DNA of 64,000 nucleotides from Clostridia bacterium (lineage in GTDB: Bacteria > Bacillota > Clostridia > Oscillospirales > Acutalibacteraceae). Shown one piece after another: positions 54,179 to 63,510 of this stretch. The stretch spans positions 1-64,000 of the forward strand of contig JAFSDK010000058.1 in assembly GCA_017436255.1 (NCBI GenBank), written 5' to 3'. Numbering within the stretch: position 1 is the stretch's first letter; each line of letters opens with the position of its first letter. The translations under genes and the position numbers were made by a program. A model generated the notes under the pieces. It did no database searches and was not told the DNA's origin. It saw nothing but the letters and a program-made list of their open reading frames with translations.

Positions 54179-55044
54179 TTTTCACCAATCCAAACCGTCG
54201 TGTTACCGCAAGGTAATACAATCGGTTTTTTTGTTACTTTAAGACCGATTTCATCGGTGTAAATTTTACCGCCTTTATCTTTGGCGATATAAAGTTTTGT
54301 AAGATAATTAAGAATTGTCGGTGATAACCCTGTTGTGTAGGAGTTAAGAAAGAAAAATAGAGCATCATCACTTAACAGTTTACCCGTTTCACTAAGCAAT
54401 TCGGAAATTTGTTGTTCAAGTTTCCATACTTCACCATTAGGCCCACGTCCATATGACGGTGGGTCCATAATTACGGCATCATATTTATTTCCGCGCCTTA
54501 TCTCTCTTTTAACAAATTTAAGACAGTCATCTACAAGCCAACGAACTTCTCTGTCTGCGACACCCGATGCCACAGCATTTTCCTTCGCCCATTGCACCAT
54601 ACCTTTTGAAGCGTCAACGTGTGTAACCGATGCTCCGGCTTTAAGACATGCAACAGTAGCACCGCCCGTGTACGCAAACATATTGAGCACTTTTATGGGT
54701 CTGTTAGCATTTTTAATTAATTCGGTAGCCAATTTCCAGTTAACTGCTTGCTCAGGAAAAAGTCCGGTGTGCTTAAATCCCATTGGTTTTAGGCGGAATT
54801 CAAGGCCATTATATTCGATATTCCACACCTGAGGTACTTTTTTAATTTCCTGCCAATAACCGCCACCCGAATTTGAACGATGATATATTGCGTGCGGATT
54901 ATTCCACCGCAAATCCTCTTGTGGTTCATCCCACATAACAGTTGGATCGGGTCTAACAAGAATAATATCTCCCCAACGTTCAAGCCTTTGACCTGACGTA
55001 GCATCTATCAATTCATAATCTTTAAAATCTTCTACAAAACGCAT
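54175..55044 (-). CDS. Class I SAM-dependent methyltransferase (RlmI/RlmK-like catalytic domain)
   Basis: 289 residues. SAM-binding motif VLNMFAYTGGATVACLKAGA, acidic loop VTHVDASKGMVQWAKEN and catalytic MDPPSYGRG. The PPSYGRG style belongs to the YccW/RlmI group of 23S rRNA cytosine methylases, but the N-terminal PUA domain of RlmI is missing, so the RNA target is uncertain. It is 11 bases after ruvB in the same operon. Confidence 0.78.
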   Translation of the reverse strand: MRFVEDFKDYELIDATSGQRLERWGDIILVRPDPTVMWDEPQEDLRWNNPHAIYHRSNSGGGYWQEIKKVPQVWNIEYNGLEFRLKPMGFKHTGLFPEQAVNWKLATELIKNANRPIKVLNMFAYTGGATVACLKAGASVTHVDASKGMVQWAKENAVASGVADREVRWLVDDCLKFVKREIRRGNKYDAVIMDPPSYGRGPNGEVWKLEQQISELLSETGKLLSDDALFFFLNSYTTGLSPTILNYLTKLYIAKDKGGKIYTDEIGLKVTKKPIVLPCGNTTVWIGEK

Positions 55045-55055
55045 AAATTTATCCT

Positions 55056-56093
55056 TTAAAAAATAGACTGTTGTACAGTGCTTTCGTTCACTGCTATTCC
55101 CAAATGCTCATAGGCTAACTTAGTAGCACATCTACCACGTGAGGTGCGTGAGAGAAAACCTATCTGCATTAAATACGGCTCATAAACGTCCTCAATAGTG
55201 ATTGACTCTTCACCCATTGCCGCAGCTAACGTATCAAGACCTACGGGACCGCCACCATAAACATTAATAATTGTCGATAACATTTTACGATCGAATTCAT
55301 CAAGACCAAGTTCATCTATTTTAAAACGCGCAAGTGCTGATTGAACAACCTGTTCGGTAATTATGCCGTTAAATTCAATCTGTGCAATATCCCTAACGCG
55401 CTTTAAAAGTCGGTTGGCAATACGCGGTGTACCACGTGAGCGTGAAGCTATTTCAAGTGCACCATCATGTTCAATCTCAATACCTAGTATTAAAGCAGAA
55501 CGTTCAATAATACCCGCAAGTTGTTCAGGCGTGTAAAGTTCTAAACGTAAAAGTACGCCGAAACGGTCGCGCAAAGGTGCCGTTAACTGACCCGAGCGTG
55601 TTGTGGCACCCACTAAAGTAAAGTGCGGTAAATCAAGTCTAATAGAACGGGCCGAAGGTCCCTTACCAATAATAATATCAACCGAAAAATCTTCCATAGC
55701 GGGATAAAGAATTTCTTCAACACTGCGTGAGAGACGATGAATTTCGTCTATAAATAGTACGTCACCCTCATTAAGATTGGTGAGAATAGCGACCAAATCA
55801 CCTTGTTTTTCAATAGCAGGTCCCGAAGTTACGCGGCAATTAACACCCATTTCACGCGCAATAATGCCGGAAAGTGTCGTTTTACCAAGTCCGGGTGGTC
55901 CGTATAGCAATACGTGATCGAGCGATTCATGACGTAATAAAGCAGCTTTAATGTAAATCGAAAGATTTTCTTTAACCTTGTCTTGACCAATATATTCATC
56001 AAGTGTTTTAGGTCTTAATGATACTTCTGTTTCTGAATCGTCAGCAATATATTCGGGCGCTACAATTCTGTTTTCAAAATCCATCTCTTCCAT
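55056..56093 (-). CDS. ruvB: Holliday-junction branch-migration ATPase RuvB
   Basis: 345 residues. AAA+ motor: N-terminal [18 protein letters not shown] region ([15 protein letters not shown]), Walker [13 protein letters not shown], Walker [11 protein letters not shown], sensor [17 protein letters not shown], and the C-terminal winged-helix RTSRGRCAT. Works with RuvA and RuvC, whose genes are immediately upstream. Confidence 0.97.
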   Translation of the reverse strand: MEEMDFENRIVAPEYIADDSETEVSLRPKTLDEYIGQDKVKENLSIYIKAALLRHESLDHVLLYGPPGLGKTTLSGIIAREMGVNCRVTSGPAIEKQGDLVAILTNLNEGDVLFIDEIHRLSRSVEEILYPAMEDFSVDIIIGKGPSARSIRLDLPHFTLVGATTRSGQLTAPLRDRFGVLLRLELYTPEQLAGIIERSALILGIEIEHDGALEIASRSRGTPRIANRLLKRVRDIAQIEFNGIITEQVVQSALARFKIDELGLDEFDRKMLSTIINVYGGGPVGLDTLAAAMGEESITIEDVYEPYLMQIGFLSRTSRGRCATKLAYEHLGIAVNESTVQQSIF

Positions 56094-56098
56094 TTATT

Positions 56099-56704
56099 TT
56101 ACACCTGCCTTGATAGTTCTTTAAGTGAAAGTTTAATAAGTTCTTCAGTAGAAAGCGAAGGTTCAAATTTACCCACAGCCAAAGCTGCATCACTCTGTGC
56201 GAAACCGAGAGCAACTAATGCCGAAATTGCCTCTTTAGTATTTGACATAGCGGTAGCATTACCTACTGCCGCAATCTCTGCGGAGCCACCAACAGCAAAA
56301 TTAGTACCGACCTTATCTTTAAGTTCAAGCACAATTCTTTGGGCTAGCTTATTACCAACGCCCGATGCAGCGGTAAGCGACTTTGAGTCACCCGATGCGA
56401 TTAAAAGCAAAATTCTGTCAGCAGTAAATTCAGATAAAAGTGCAATTGCCATTTTAGGTCCAACGCCACTAACACTAAGCAGAAGCTTGAAACACTCAAT
56501 TTCCTCTAATGAAAAAAATCCAAATAAATCAATTGCATCCTCTTTAACAGACATATAAGTATAAATAAAAATATCAGAATTTAACTTAGGAAGTTTACCG
56601 ACGGTATTGAGACTGACAGCACATTTAAAACCGACACCGCCGCATTCAACAATAATAAAATCCTTATCAGAATAAATCAATTTACCACGTAGAGAAGAAA
56701 TCAT
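56099..56704 (-). CDS. ruvA: Holliday-junction DNA helicase subunit RuvA
   Basis: 201 residues. N-terminal OB-fold (ISSLRGKLIYSD, VECGGVGFKC), helix-hairpin-helix DNA binding (LLSVSGVGPKMAIALLS, LTAASGVGNKLAQRIVLELKDK), and a small C-terminal UBA-like domain that binds RuvB (EAISALVALGFAQSDA). The start overlaps the ruvC stop by one base; ruvB starts six bases downstream. Confidence 0.96.
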   Translation of the reverse strand: MISSLRGKLIYSDKDFIIVECGGVGFKCAVSLNTVGKLPKLNSDIFIYTYMSVKEDAIDLFGFFSLEEIECFKLLLSVSGVGPKMAIALLSEFTADRILLLIASGDSKSLTAASGVGNKLAQRIVLELKDKVGTNFAVGGSAEIAAVGNATAMSNTKEAISALVALGFAQSDAALAVGKFEPSLSTEELIKLSLKELSRQV

Positions 56705-57210
56705 TAAATTTTACCCTCCAGTTTAAGTTTTCCATAAGAAGAACCAGCATAGTGGCCATGACATATTGCCAGAGCAAGCGCATCTGCGGTATCATCCAGT
56801 TTAGGTGCCGCTTGAAGAGATAACATATGTTTTACCATATCCATTACTTGGTGTTTTTCGGCACGACCATATCCGGTAACCGATTGTTTTACCTGTAATG
56901 GTGTGTATTCGTAAACCGGAACACCTTTTTGCTGCGCTGCTAAAATAATCACACCGCGCGCTTGGGCTACATCAATCGCTGTGGTAGTATTTGTATTGAA
57001 ATATAACTTTTCAATCGACATAGCGTCAGGGTGGTATTTGTCAATCAAAAATGATACATTTTCATATATTTTTCCGAGGCGCTCAGTAAACGGTATTTTT
57101 GCAGCAGTTGTAACTGCACCAAACTCAATAGGCCTGAATTTTATAGTGTTTGATTCAACAACTCCGTATCCTACAATCGCATATCCCGGATCAATACCCA
57201 AAATTACCAA
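56704..57210 (-). CDS. ruvC: Crossover-junction endodeoxyribonuclease RuvC
   Basis: 168 residues. RNase H-like resolvase; Asp7 in GIDPGYAIVGYG, Glu in SIEKLYFNTNT, and the C-terminal acidic pair in KLDDTADALALAICH. First gene of the long operon ruvC-ruvA-ruvB-methyltransferase-ecfA1-ecfA2-ecfT-truA-unknown-cvpA-clpE. Confidence 0.95.
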   Translation of the reverse strand: MVILGIDPGYAIVGYGVVESNTIKFRPIEFGAVTTAAKIPFTERLGKIYENVSFLIDKYHPDAMSIEKLYFNTNTTTAIDVAQARGVIILAAQQKGVPVYEYTPLQVKQSVTGYGRAEKHQVMDMVKHMLSLQAAPKLDDTADALALAICHGHYAGSSYGKLKLEGKI

Positions 57211-57247
57211 AAAGCAACACTTTCCATTTCATCGTATAATCTATGTA

Positions 57248-57276
57248 ATTATATCATACTTTTAACCATTCATCAA
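57248..57276 (-). promoter_or_regulatory. Promoter of the ruvC operon
   Basis: On the minus strand, TTGATG (57276-57271), 17-base spacer, TATAAT (57253-57248), 37 bases before ruvC. Between here and 57423 the DNA is A-rich with nothing else recognised. Confidence 0.65.
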
Positions 57277-57423
57277 TAATTTTATTGTAATATTTCCAAA
57301 ATTTTCTTCTCAATTATCAAACGCAAAAACTAAAGAAAATCAAAGAAAAAACGAGCAAAACAGAGAATATATTTCTTAGTACCAAATTCCCTTTGAATTT
57401 TGTCGGTTTTTTTAAAAAAAGTG

Positions 57424-57452
57424 TTGACTTTTTAGGTGTTATGTTCTAAAGT
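57424..57452 (+). promoter_or_regulatory. Promoter of the potABCD operon
   Basis: TTGACT (57424-57429), 17-base spacer, TAAAGT (57447-57452). Confidence 0.6.
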
Positions 57453-57459
57453 TAAAGGT

Positions 57460-57639
57460 AAATATTTAGATAATTTTTATCTAAATGGGCATCTGTGTTG
57501 AAAGTAAAGTCAAGAACCCAGCTGATCGTTCGATTAGAAAACTCTTTGCGGAGGTTGTGTTCAGAGATTTTACTTAGTATCGCGCAGAACTGATTACGGT
57601 TTACGCGGCACTTTGTGTCCGCAAAGGGGGATGCTTTAA
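57460..57639 (+). promoter_or_regulatory. Structured 5' leader of potABCD (unidentified RNA)
   Basis: About 180 transcribed bases with no ORF of note. A 9-bp hairpin ATTTAGATA/TATCTAAAT (57464-57486) is at the 5' end. Near the 3' end, CCGC(AAAG) at 57619-57626 can pair either with CTTTGCGG at 57544-57551 (8 bp, long range) or locally with GCGG at 57605-57608 (extended by CAC/GTG). The ribosome site AAAGGGGGA overlaps this arm. Such a switch between alternative pairings at the ribosome site suggests translational control. No known riboswitch core was recognised. Confidence 0.5.
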
Positions 57640-58764
57640 ATGAGACAAAATGAAAATATCGTATCGCTAAAGAACATTTCTGTAGCATTTGACGGTGAAA
57701 CGGTGCTTGACGATATCAACCTTGATATTCGTAACAAAGAGTTTATTACCCTACTCGGCCCATCGGGTTGCGGTAAGACCACCACACTACGTATTATCGC
57801 AGGATTTGTTGAGCCTGACAAAGGCGACGTTCTTTTTGACGATAATAAAATAAATGGTGTGCCTGCTCACAAGCGTCAGGTTAACACCATTTTTCAGCGT
57901 TATGCGCTATTTCCGCACCTTAACGTTTATGAAAACGTTGCGTTTGGTTTACGCGTAAAAAAGACACCGGAAAAAGAACTTGATTTAAAGGTTCGCGAAA
58001 TGCTAAAACTCGTTAATTTAACGGGTCTTGAAAAGCGTAAAATTGATACACTTTCGGGTGGTCAACAACAGCGTGTTGCTATTGCACGTGCTATCGCAAA
58101 CAATCCTAAGGTTTTACTTTTGGATGAACCTCTTGCGGCGCTTGACCTTAAACTTCGTAAGGATATGCAGACCGAACTTAAAAAGATTCAACAACAACTT
58201 GGTATTACCTTTATTTTTGTAACACACGACCAGGAAGAAGCGCTTTCTATGTCCGACCGCGTAGTTGTTATGGATAACGGTAAAATTCAGCAGGTTGGTA
58301 CTCCAAAAGATATATATAATGAGCCTAAAAATGCCTTTGTAGCCGATTTTATCGGTGAATCCAACATTCTTGACGGCGTAATGATAGATGACCGTTTAGC
58401 AGAGTTTTCGGGCAAAAAATTTGAGTGTCTTGACAGTGGTTTTGAAAAGAACGAGCCTGTCGACGTTGTTGTTCGTCCTGAAGACGTTGATATTGTACCG
58501 CTCAGCAAAGGTATGCTTGAGGGTGTTGTTACTTCTATAACATTCCTCGGCGTTCATTATGAAATAATCGTAGATATCGGTGGTTTCAAATGGATGATAC
58601 AGACGACCGATGAACAGTTTGTTGGCGACAAGGTTGGTCTATACATTGAACCCGACGCAATTCACATCATGAAAAAGAGTGAATATTCAGGTAAATACGG
58701 CGATTATAGTTCATACAGTGAAGAAATTGATCATCTTTCTGACGTTGAGGAGGATGAAAATTGA
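57640..58764 (+). CDS. potA: Spermidine/putrescine ABC transporter ATPase PotA
   Basis: 374 residues. ABC domain with Walker [13 protein letters not shown], signature [14 protein letters not shown], Walker [13 protein letters not shown] and [15 protein letters not shown], then a TOBE regulatory domain (about 290-355; [15 protein letters not shown]). It energises polyamine uptake with PotB, PotC and PotD. The stop overlaps the potB start by four bases. Confidence 0.94.
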   Translation: MRQNENIVSLKNISVAFDGETVLDDINLDIRNKEFITLLGPSGCGKTTTLRIIAGFVEPDKGDVLFDDNKINGVPAHKRQVNTIFQRYALFPHLNVYENVAFGLRVKKTPEKELDLKVREMLKLVNLTGLEKRKIDTLSGGQQQRVAIARAIANNPKVLLLDEPLAALDLKLRKDMQTELKKIQQQLGITFIFVTHDQEEALSMSDRVVVMDNGKIQQVGTPKDIYNEPKNAFVADFIGESNILDGVMIDDRLAEFSGKKFECLDSGFEKNEPVDVVVRPEDVDIVPLSKGMLEGVVTSITFLGVHYEIIVDIGGFKWMIQTTDEQFVGDKVGLYIEPDAIHIMKKSEYSGKYGDYSSYSEEIDHLSDVEEDEN

Positions 58765-59588
58765 AAAATAGTGCATTAGGTCGCCGAATTATTGCCTGTC
58801 CTTATTACGTTTGGGCTGCAATTTTCATCATTGTACCCTTGATTATGATGGTTTACTATTCCATCACTAATCCTGTGGGTGAATTTACTATTGATAATTT
58901 TTTATCGCTTGGTAAATACAGTAAAGCCTTTTTACTGTCTATTACCTACGCTGTAATTTCTACAATTATTACCTTTTTAATCGCATATCCTTTATCATAT
59001 GCGATGACTAAACTAAAAATTTCGTCACAGCGTATGATTTTAATGATGGTTATCTTCCCTATGTGGATGAACTTCCTTATTAGAACTTATTCTTGGATAA
59101 GTATTTTAGCCAATACAGGCATTATCAACAACTTTTTAGTTAGTTTAGGCTTTGAACCGCTTAAACTCATCAATACGCCGGGTGCTATTATTCTCGGTAT
59201 GGTGTACGATTTCTTACCGTATATGGTTTTACCTATTTACACCGCTATGTCAAAAATCGACACCTCTTTGCTTGAAGCATCGGATGATTTAGGTTGTAAC
59301 GGTTGGCAAAAACTTAAAAAGGTAATCTTCCCACTTACCTTACCAGGTGTTGTTTCGGGTATAACTATGGTATTTGTACCATCGGTCAGCACATTCTACA
59401 TATCTCAAAAACTCGGCGGTAACAAAACCATGCTTATCGGTGATGCCATTGAATATCTTTTCAATATCGGACCCGACCATTATAACGTTGCATCTACCCT
59501 TTCACTTGTTTTAATGGTTCTTATCCTTATTTCAATGGCAATTATGAATCGTTTCACCGATGAAACAGACGAGGGGGTAATAATATGA
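58761..59588 (+). CDS. potB: Spermidine/putrescine ABC permease PotB
   Basis: 275 residues with six transmembrane segments. The EAA coupling loop is [28 protein letters not shown]-terminal [22 protein letters not shown] is the usual first segment. Overlaps potA and potC by four bases each; TTG is used as start (58761). Confidence 0.93.
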   Translation: MKNSALGRRIIACPYYVWAAIFIIVPLIMMVYYSITNPVGEFTIDNFLSLGKYSKAFLLSITYAVISTIITFLIAYPLSYAMTKLKISSQRMILMMVIFPMWMNFLIRTYSWISILANTGIINNFLVSLGFEPLKLINTPGAIILGMVYDFLPYMVLPIYTAMSKIDTSLLEASDDLGCNGWQKLKKVIFPLTLPGVVSGITMVFVPSVSTFYISQKLGGNKTMLIGDAIEYLFNIGPDHYNVASTLSLVLMVLILISMAIMNRFTDETDEGVII

Positions 59589-60385
59589 AGTTTCTATCAA
59601 AGCTTTATATTGCGCTCATACTCGTTTTCTTGTATGCGCCAATACTTGTTATGTTTATTTTCTCATTCAACTCGGCAGAAAGTGTTTGGGTTTTTGAGGG
59701 CTTTTCGCTTGATTGGTACAAGGAGTTAATTTACAACAGCACTATGCTTACCGCACTTAGACACACACTTTTAATTGCTATACTGTCGGCAATTATTTCA
59801 ACCGTGCTTGGTACTGCGGCAGCTATTGGCATTTTGCAACTACGTAAGAAAATAACCAAAAGTCTTGTTATGTCGGTTACAAATATACCGATGATGAATG
59901 CTGATATTGTAACCGGTATTTCACTTATGCTTTTGTTTGTGTTCTTTGGTAAACTTATCGGTTTAAACGAGTCCTTAGGTTTCTTTACAGTACTTATTGC
60001 TCACATTACCTTTAATTTACCTTACGTAATTTTATCTGTTATGCCAAAATTACAACAAACTGACAAACACCTTCCCGAAGCGGCACTTGACCTTGGGTGT
60101 ACTCCTTTACAGGCATTCTTTAAGGCGGTATTACCAAGCATTATGCCCGGTGTATTCAGTGGTTTTATAATGGCGTTTACACTTTCGCTTGACGACTTTG
60201 TAATCAGTTATTTCACATGCGGTCACTATCAGACTTTGCCAATTGTTATTTACAATATGACAAAGAAGACCGTTACTCCCGACGCCTATGCCCTTTCAAC
60301 AATTATTTTTGTTACTGTATTTGTGTTGTTAATACTTTATAATACTATGCAAAACAATAGCGAAAGAAAGGTGGCAAGACGATGA
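59585..60385 (+). CDS. potC: Spermidine/putrescine ABC permease PotC
   Basis: 266 residues, six transmembrane segments, EAA loop LPEAALDLGCTPLQAFFKAVLPS. LDWYKELIYNSTMLTAL and SLDDFVISYFTCG are family signatures. Four-base overlap with potD. Confidence 0.93.
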   Translation: MKFLSKLYIALILVFLYAPILVMFIFSFNSAESVWVFEGFSLDWYKELIYNSTMLTALRHTLLIAILSAIISTVLGTAAAIGILQLRKKITKSLVMSVTNIPMMNADIVTGISLMLLFVFFGKLIGLNESLGFFTVLIAHITFNLPYVILSVMPKLQQTDKHLPEAALDLGCTPLQAFFKAVLPSIMPGVFSGFIMAFTLSLDDFVISYFTCGHYQTLPIVIYNMTKKTVTPDAYALSTIIFVTVFVLLILYNTMQNNSERKVARR

Positions 60386-61491
60386 AAAGAATTTTATCTA
60401 TAATACTCACCTTTTGTATGATTTGCTCTTTGTGTGTTGTTTTAAGCGGTTGCGGTTACACCTATGCAGAACTTGATTTACGCGGTGAATATACTAAAGA
60501 ATATGCAGGCACCACCCTTAACGTTTATAACTGGGGTGAATATATTTCCGATGGTAGCGATGATAGCATTGATACCGTTAAAGAGTTTGAACATCTAACC
60601 GGAATTAGGGTTAATTATACTACCTTTGACAGTAATGAAACTATGTATTCGCAAATTAAAAACGGTGGCGTTTCGTACGACGTTATTATCCCGTCCGACT
60701 ATATGATAGAGCGTCTTATAAATGAGGATATGTTATTAAAACTTGATACCTCTAAACTTACAAATCTCGACCTGATTGATAATAAGTATAAGGGTTTGTA
60801 TTTTGACGAAAAGGACGAATTTACCGTTGCCTATTGTGTGGGAATGGTTGGCCTTATTTACAACACTAAAAAGGTTAAGCAAACGCCTGACAGTTGGAAT
60901 ATTTTATGGGATAAAAAATATAAAGATGATATTCTGATGTTTAATAACCCACGTGATGCTTTCGCAATTGCACAGTTTATGTTGGGGCAAGACCTTAATT
61001 CAACCAACAAGTCTGATTGGGATAAGGCGGCAGTTCTTCTTAAAAAGCAAAAGAAATATCTTCAATCTTACGTTATGGATGAGGTCTACGGAAAAATGGA
61101 GACCGGCGAAGCCGCCCTTGCACCCTACTATGCGGGTGACTTCTTAACTATGTATGAGAATAATGAAGACCTTGCATTTGTTTATCCTAAAGAAGGCACC
61201 AACATATTTGTCGATTCGGCTTGCATACCTAAAAATGCACAGAATTATGAAGCGGCGCTTATGTTTATTAACTTCCTTTTAGAGCCGGATATCGCACTTG
61301 CAAATGCAGAATATATCGGTTATGCTTCGCCAAATACTTCCGTTGTAAATAACCCTGATTATTACTATTACGGCAACGAAATTCTTTATCCGAACGAGGC
61401 AAATACACCGAAAACTCAATATTTCCATGATATTGATAATGAAATTCGCAACTATTACGAAAATCTTTGGATAGATGTAAAATTGTATTAA
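60382..61491 (+). CDS. potD: Spermidine/putrescine-binding lipoprotein PotD
   Basis: 369 residues. Lipoprotein signal with lipobox LSGC (Cys24). The mature part starts LNVYNWGEYISDGSDD, a PotD/PotF hallmark, and includes YDVIIPSDYMIERLI and PYYAGDFLTMYEN near the ligand pocket. It captures polyamines outside the membrane. Immediately after its stop lies the left arm of a terminator (AAAAAGAGGG) that is separated from its right arm by repeat copy 3. Confidence 0.94.
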   Translation: MKRILSIILTFCMICSLCVVLSGCGYTYAELDLRGEYTKEYAGTTLNVYNWGEYISDGSDDSIDTVKEFEHLTGIRVNYTTFDSNETMYSQIKNGGVSYDVIIPSDYMIERLINEDMLLKLDTSKLTNLDLIDNKYKGLYFDEKDEFTVAYCVGMVGLIYNTKKVKQTPDSWNILWDKKYKDDILMFNNPRDAFAIAQFMLGQDLNSTNKSDWDKAAVLLKKQKKYLQSYVMDEVYGKMETGEAALAPYYAGDFLTMYENNEDLAFVYPKEGTNIFVDSACIPKNAQNYEAALMFINFLLEPDIALANAEYIGYASPNTSVVNNPDYYYYGNEILYPNEANTPKTQYFHDIDNEIRNYYENLWIDVKLY

Positions 61492-61507
61492 AAAAGAGGG
61501 ATTTTAA

Positions 61508-61785
61508 CGGAGCGCTCACATAGGGATAATTTGCTCGAAAAAGTGAATTTTTGCGGTCTAATGTGTTAAAAAAAGCACGGTATGCGTCAGCATTACCGTG
61601 CCTTTTCGTCTGTTATCCCACTAAAAATTCATCTTTTTCGGGTGCGTGCAGTTTTGTAATTTAAAAAATTGTTCTATTATCGAAGCCGAAAAACCGTAGA
61701 TATACTGGCGTATTGCAAGGTTTGAGGCAAAGATATAGGGCAATTTTTTATTCCAAAACCAATTTCTCCCTATGTGAACGCTCCG
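61508..61785 (+). mobile_element. MITE-like repeat, copy 3 (278 bp, complete)
   Basis: Complete copy with termini CGGAGCGCTCACATAGGGA and TCCCTATGTGAACGCTCCG. It separates AAAAAGAGGG (61491-61500) from CCCTCTTTTT (61790-61799), evidently the two arms of the potD terminator. It differs from copy 1 at only a few bases. The inner hairpin (GCACGGTA/TACCGTGC) is flanked by A7 and a T-rich tract, so the element supplies a bidirectional terminator of its own. No coding potential. Confidence 0.88.
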
Positions 61786-61844
61786 AACGCCCTCTTTTTA
61801 TTTTACATTTGATTTAATTTTTGCAAAGTTGCCCTTTCCTAAAC

Positions 61845-61884
61845 AAAAAAGACACAGAAAACAAAACGTTTTACTGTGTCTTTT
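61845..61884 (-). terminator. Terminator of xerD (minus strand), overlapping its stop
   Basis: Stem AAAAGACACAG/CTGTGTCTTTT with a 16-base loop and T-run on the minus strand. Confidence 0.8.
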
Positions 61885-62770
61885 ATTTTGCAAGCGGATG
61901 AAAACGACTGTAAGAACTTGCGTATTTATTCTTCATCAACTGAGCGTATATTTGTGTTGAAGAAATATCGGCATGTCCGAGCATTTCTTTTATATCGCTT
62001 AATTGTGCGCCATTTTCGAGCAAGTGTGCTGCAAATGAATGACGAATTGTGTGTGGTGTAATATCCTTTTTAATTTTAGCAGAAGAAGCATATTGTTTAA
62101 TTATCTTCCAAAAACCCTGTCTTGTCATAGGTTGTCCGTTCATATTGGTAAACAACCTTTGCTCATCTTCATTCTCAACCACAACGCTTCTTACGTTAAT
62201 CAGGTAGTTTTTGAGTGATTTAACGGCGTCGGGATAAATCGGGATAATTCGCTCACCTTTTGACGAGTGCATATGTAAAATACCAATTTGAAGATTTATG
62301 TCATCAACGTTTAATTCAATTAACTCGGTAACCTTGATGCCGGTAGCATATAAAAGTTCAAGCATTGCTTTATCACGGCAACCTTTGTAGTCAGATGCAT
62401 CAGGTTGTTGAAGTAATGTTAAAATCTCCTTATTTGTTAAAATTTCGGGTAATTTTTTAACTGCGGTGCGTTTTGAAACGGTAATCTCAGGCAAATTATC
62501 AATAAACTTTTGACGTTTTAAGAAGTGAAAATAACATCTAAGTGATGCGAATGAACGCGAAATTGAAGATTCGCTCTGACCGTTAAACAGCATAAACTGT
62601 TCGTACTTTTTAATTGCATCATCATTAACTGCGGTAACATTTTTAATATGATTTAGTTCACAGTATGAAACAAACTTAGAAATATCTCGCATATAAGATT
62701 CAACTGTATTTTTAGATGACTTTTTTTCGTTAATGAGATAGTTCTCAAAATCAACCGTAAAACTAATCAT
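61883..62770 (-). CDS. xerD: Tyrosine recombinase XerD-like (Arg-I replaced by Lys)
   Basis: About 295 residues from ATG 62770 (an open frame extends to 62812 without a better ribosome site). N-terminal core-binding domain (about 1-90), catalytic domain with Lys in HSSKGERIIPIY, HTIRHSFAAHLL, LGHADISSTQIYAQL (nucleophile Tyr). The usual first catalytic Arg (GLRVSEL) is Lys here (TGIKVTELIEL, codon AAG). Next to spoIIM as in Bacillus, where spoIIM is near ripX/xerD, so chromosome-dimer resolution is the likely role. The other Xer-like gene at 31659 keeps the Arg. Confidence 0.85.
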   Translation of the reverse strand: MISFTVDFENYLINEKKSSKNTVESYMRDISKFVSYCELNHIKNVTAVNDDAIKKYEQFMLFNGQSESSISRSFASLRCYFHFLKRQKFIDNLPEITVSKRTAVKKLPEILTNKEILTLLQQPDASDYKGCRDKAMLELLYATGIKVTELIELNVDDINLQIGILHMHSSKGERIIPIYPDAVKSLKNYLINVRSVVVENEDEQRLFTNMNGQPMTRQGFWKIIKQYASSAKIKKDITPHTIRHSFAAHLLENGAQLSDIKEMLGHADISSTQIYAQLMKNKYASSYSRFHPLAK

Positions 62771-62780
62771 TTTAAACATC

Positions 62781-63410
62781 CTAAAAATTAAAGAATTTGA
62801 TAAACGAAACACACATTATTGCATCAAGCAAAGCAGATGCTATGTAAAACATAAAATAAATTAACGAGCGTTTACAATAAAGTCTGAAATCGTTATATAT
62901 ATTTACCGCCTGACCATTCGGCATTGAAATTTTTGCTAAATTTATCGAAAAATTAAAGGCTTCGCGACCACAGGTTAAATAACCAAAGACCGCAACCAGC
63001 GTTGTTGGAATTAAAATAAGTGAATTAAAAGCAATGCCTTGAAGCGACATTGTGTTGTAAAGATACGCAGCGGTCATACCATAACAAAAACCACGATACA
63101 TAACCGACAACGGTGTAAGCGCAATTCCCACAATAGACGTACCGCAAATAAATATTAAAAACGCATACGGTAAAATGTTTAAAAAAGAACTGATAAACAC
63201 GTTACCAAACGAAGAGTTGCGGCGTTGATTTAGAAAGTTTACAAAATCATTTTTAGTAATACTAAAAAGTGTATCGTTGTTACCAAGTGACATAACACCA
63301 ATAACAACACCAACAATAAAGAAAACCGCCAAAATTATTACAACATTATTTTTTAAAACAGTATCAACAAATTTTGAATGGCTTAAATTTACAATACCTG
63401 AACGTTTCAT
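62781..63410 (-). CDS. spoIIM: Stage II sporulation protein M (SpoIIM/DUF95)
   Basis: 209 residues with four to five transmembrane segments (about 24-42, 72-92, 98-118, 128-150, 180-205). The SpoIIM/DUF95 pattern of paired helices around GNVFISSFLNILPYAF and GTSIVGIALTPLSVMYRGF is visible. SpoIIM joins SpoIID and SpoIIP in septal peptidoglycan hydrolysis during engulfment. It precedes xerD with a ten-base gap to the chosen start. A candidate SigE promoter lies 22 bases upstream. Confidence 0.85.
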   Translation of the reverse strand: MKRSGIVNLSHSKFVDTVLKNNVVIILAVFFIVGVVIGVMSLGNNDTLFSITKNDFVNFLNQRRNSSFGNVFISSFLNILPYAFLIFICGTSIVGIALTPLSVMYRGFCYGMTAAYLYNTMSLQGIAFNSLILIPTTLVAVFGYLTCGREAFNFSINLAKISMPNGQAVNIYNDFRLYCKRSLIYFMFYIASALLDAIMCVSFIKFFNF

Positions 63411-63431
63411 ACATTATACCTCCGTTTATAA

Positions 63432-63461
63432 ATACTATGATTTATACGGACAAGATATAAC
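63432..63461 (-). promoter_or_regulatory. Candidate sigma-E promoter of spoIIM
   Basis: On the minus strand, GTTATAT (63461-63455), 15-base spacer, CATAGTAT (63439-63432), resembling SigE GNATANN / CATACANT. Confidence 0.45.
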
Positions 63462-63510
63462 TCAACCACAATATTTTGATGCAAAAAGCAACTGAAAATA
63501 TAGATGTTGT

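Noticed and set aside
1..61785. Near-regular 30-31 kb spacing of the three repeat copies
   Set aside because: Only three copies; orientations differ and no mechanism requires it, so it is treated as coincidence.
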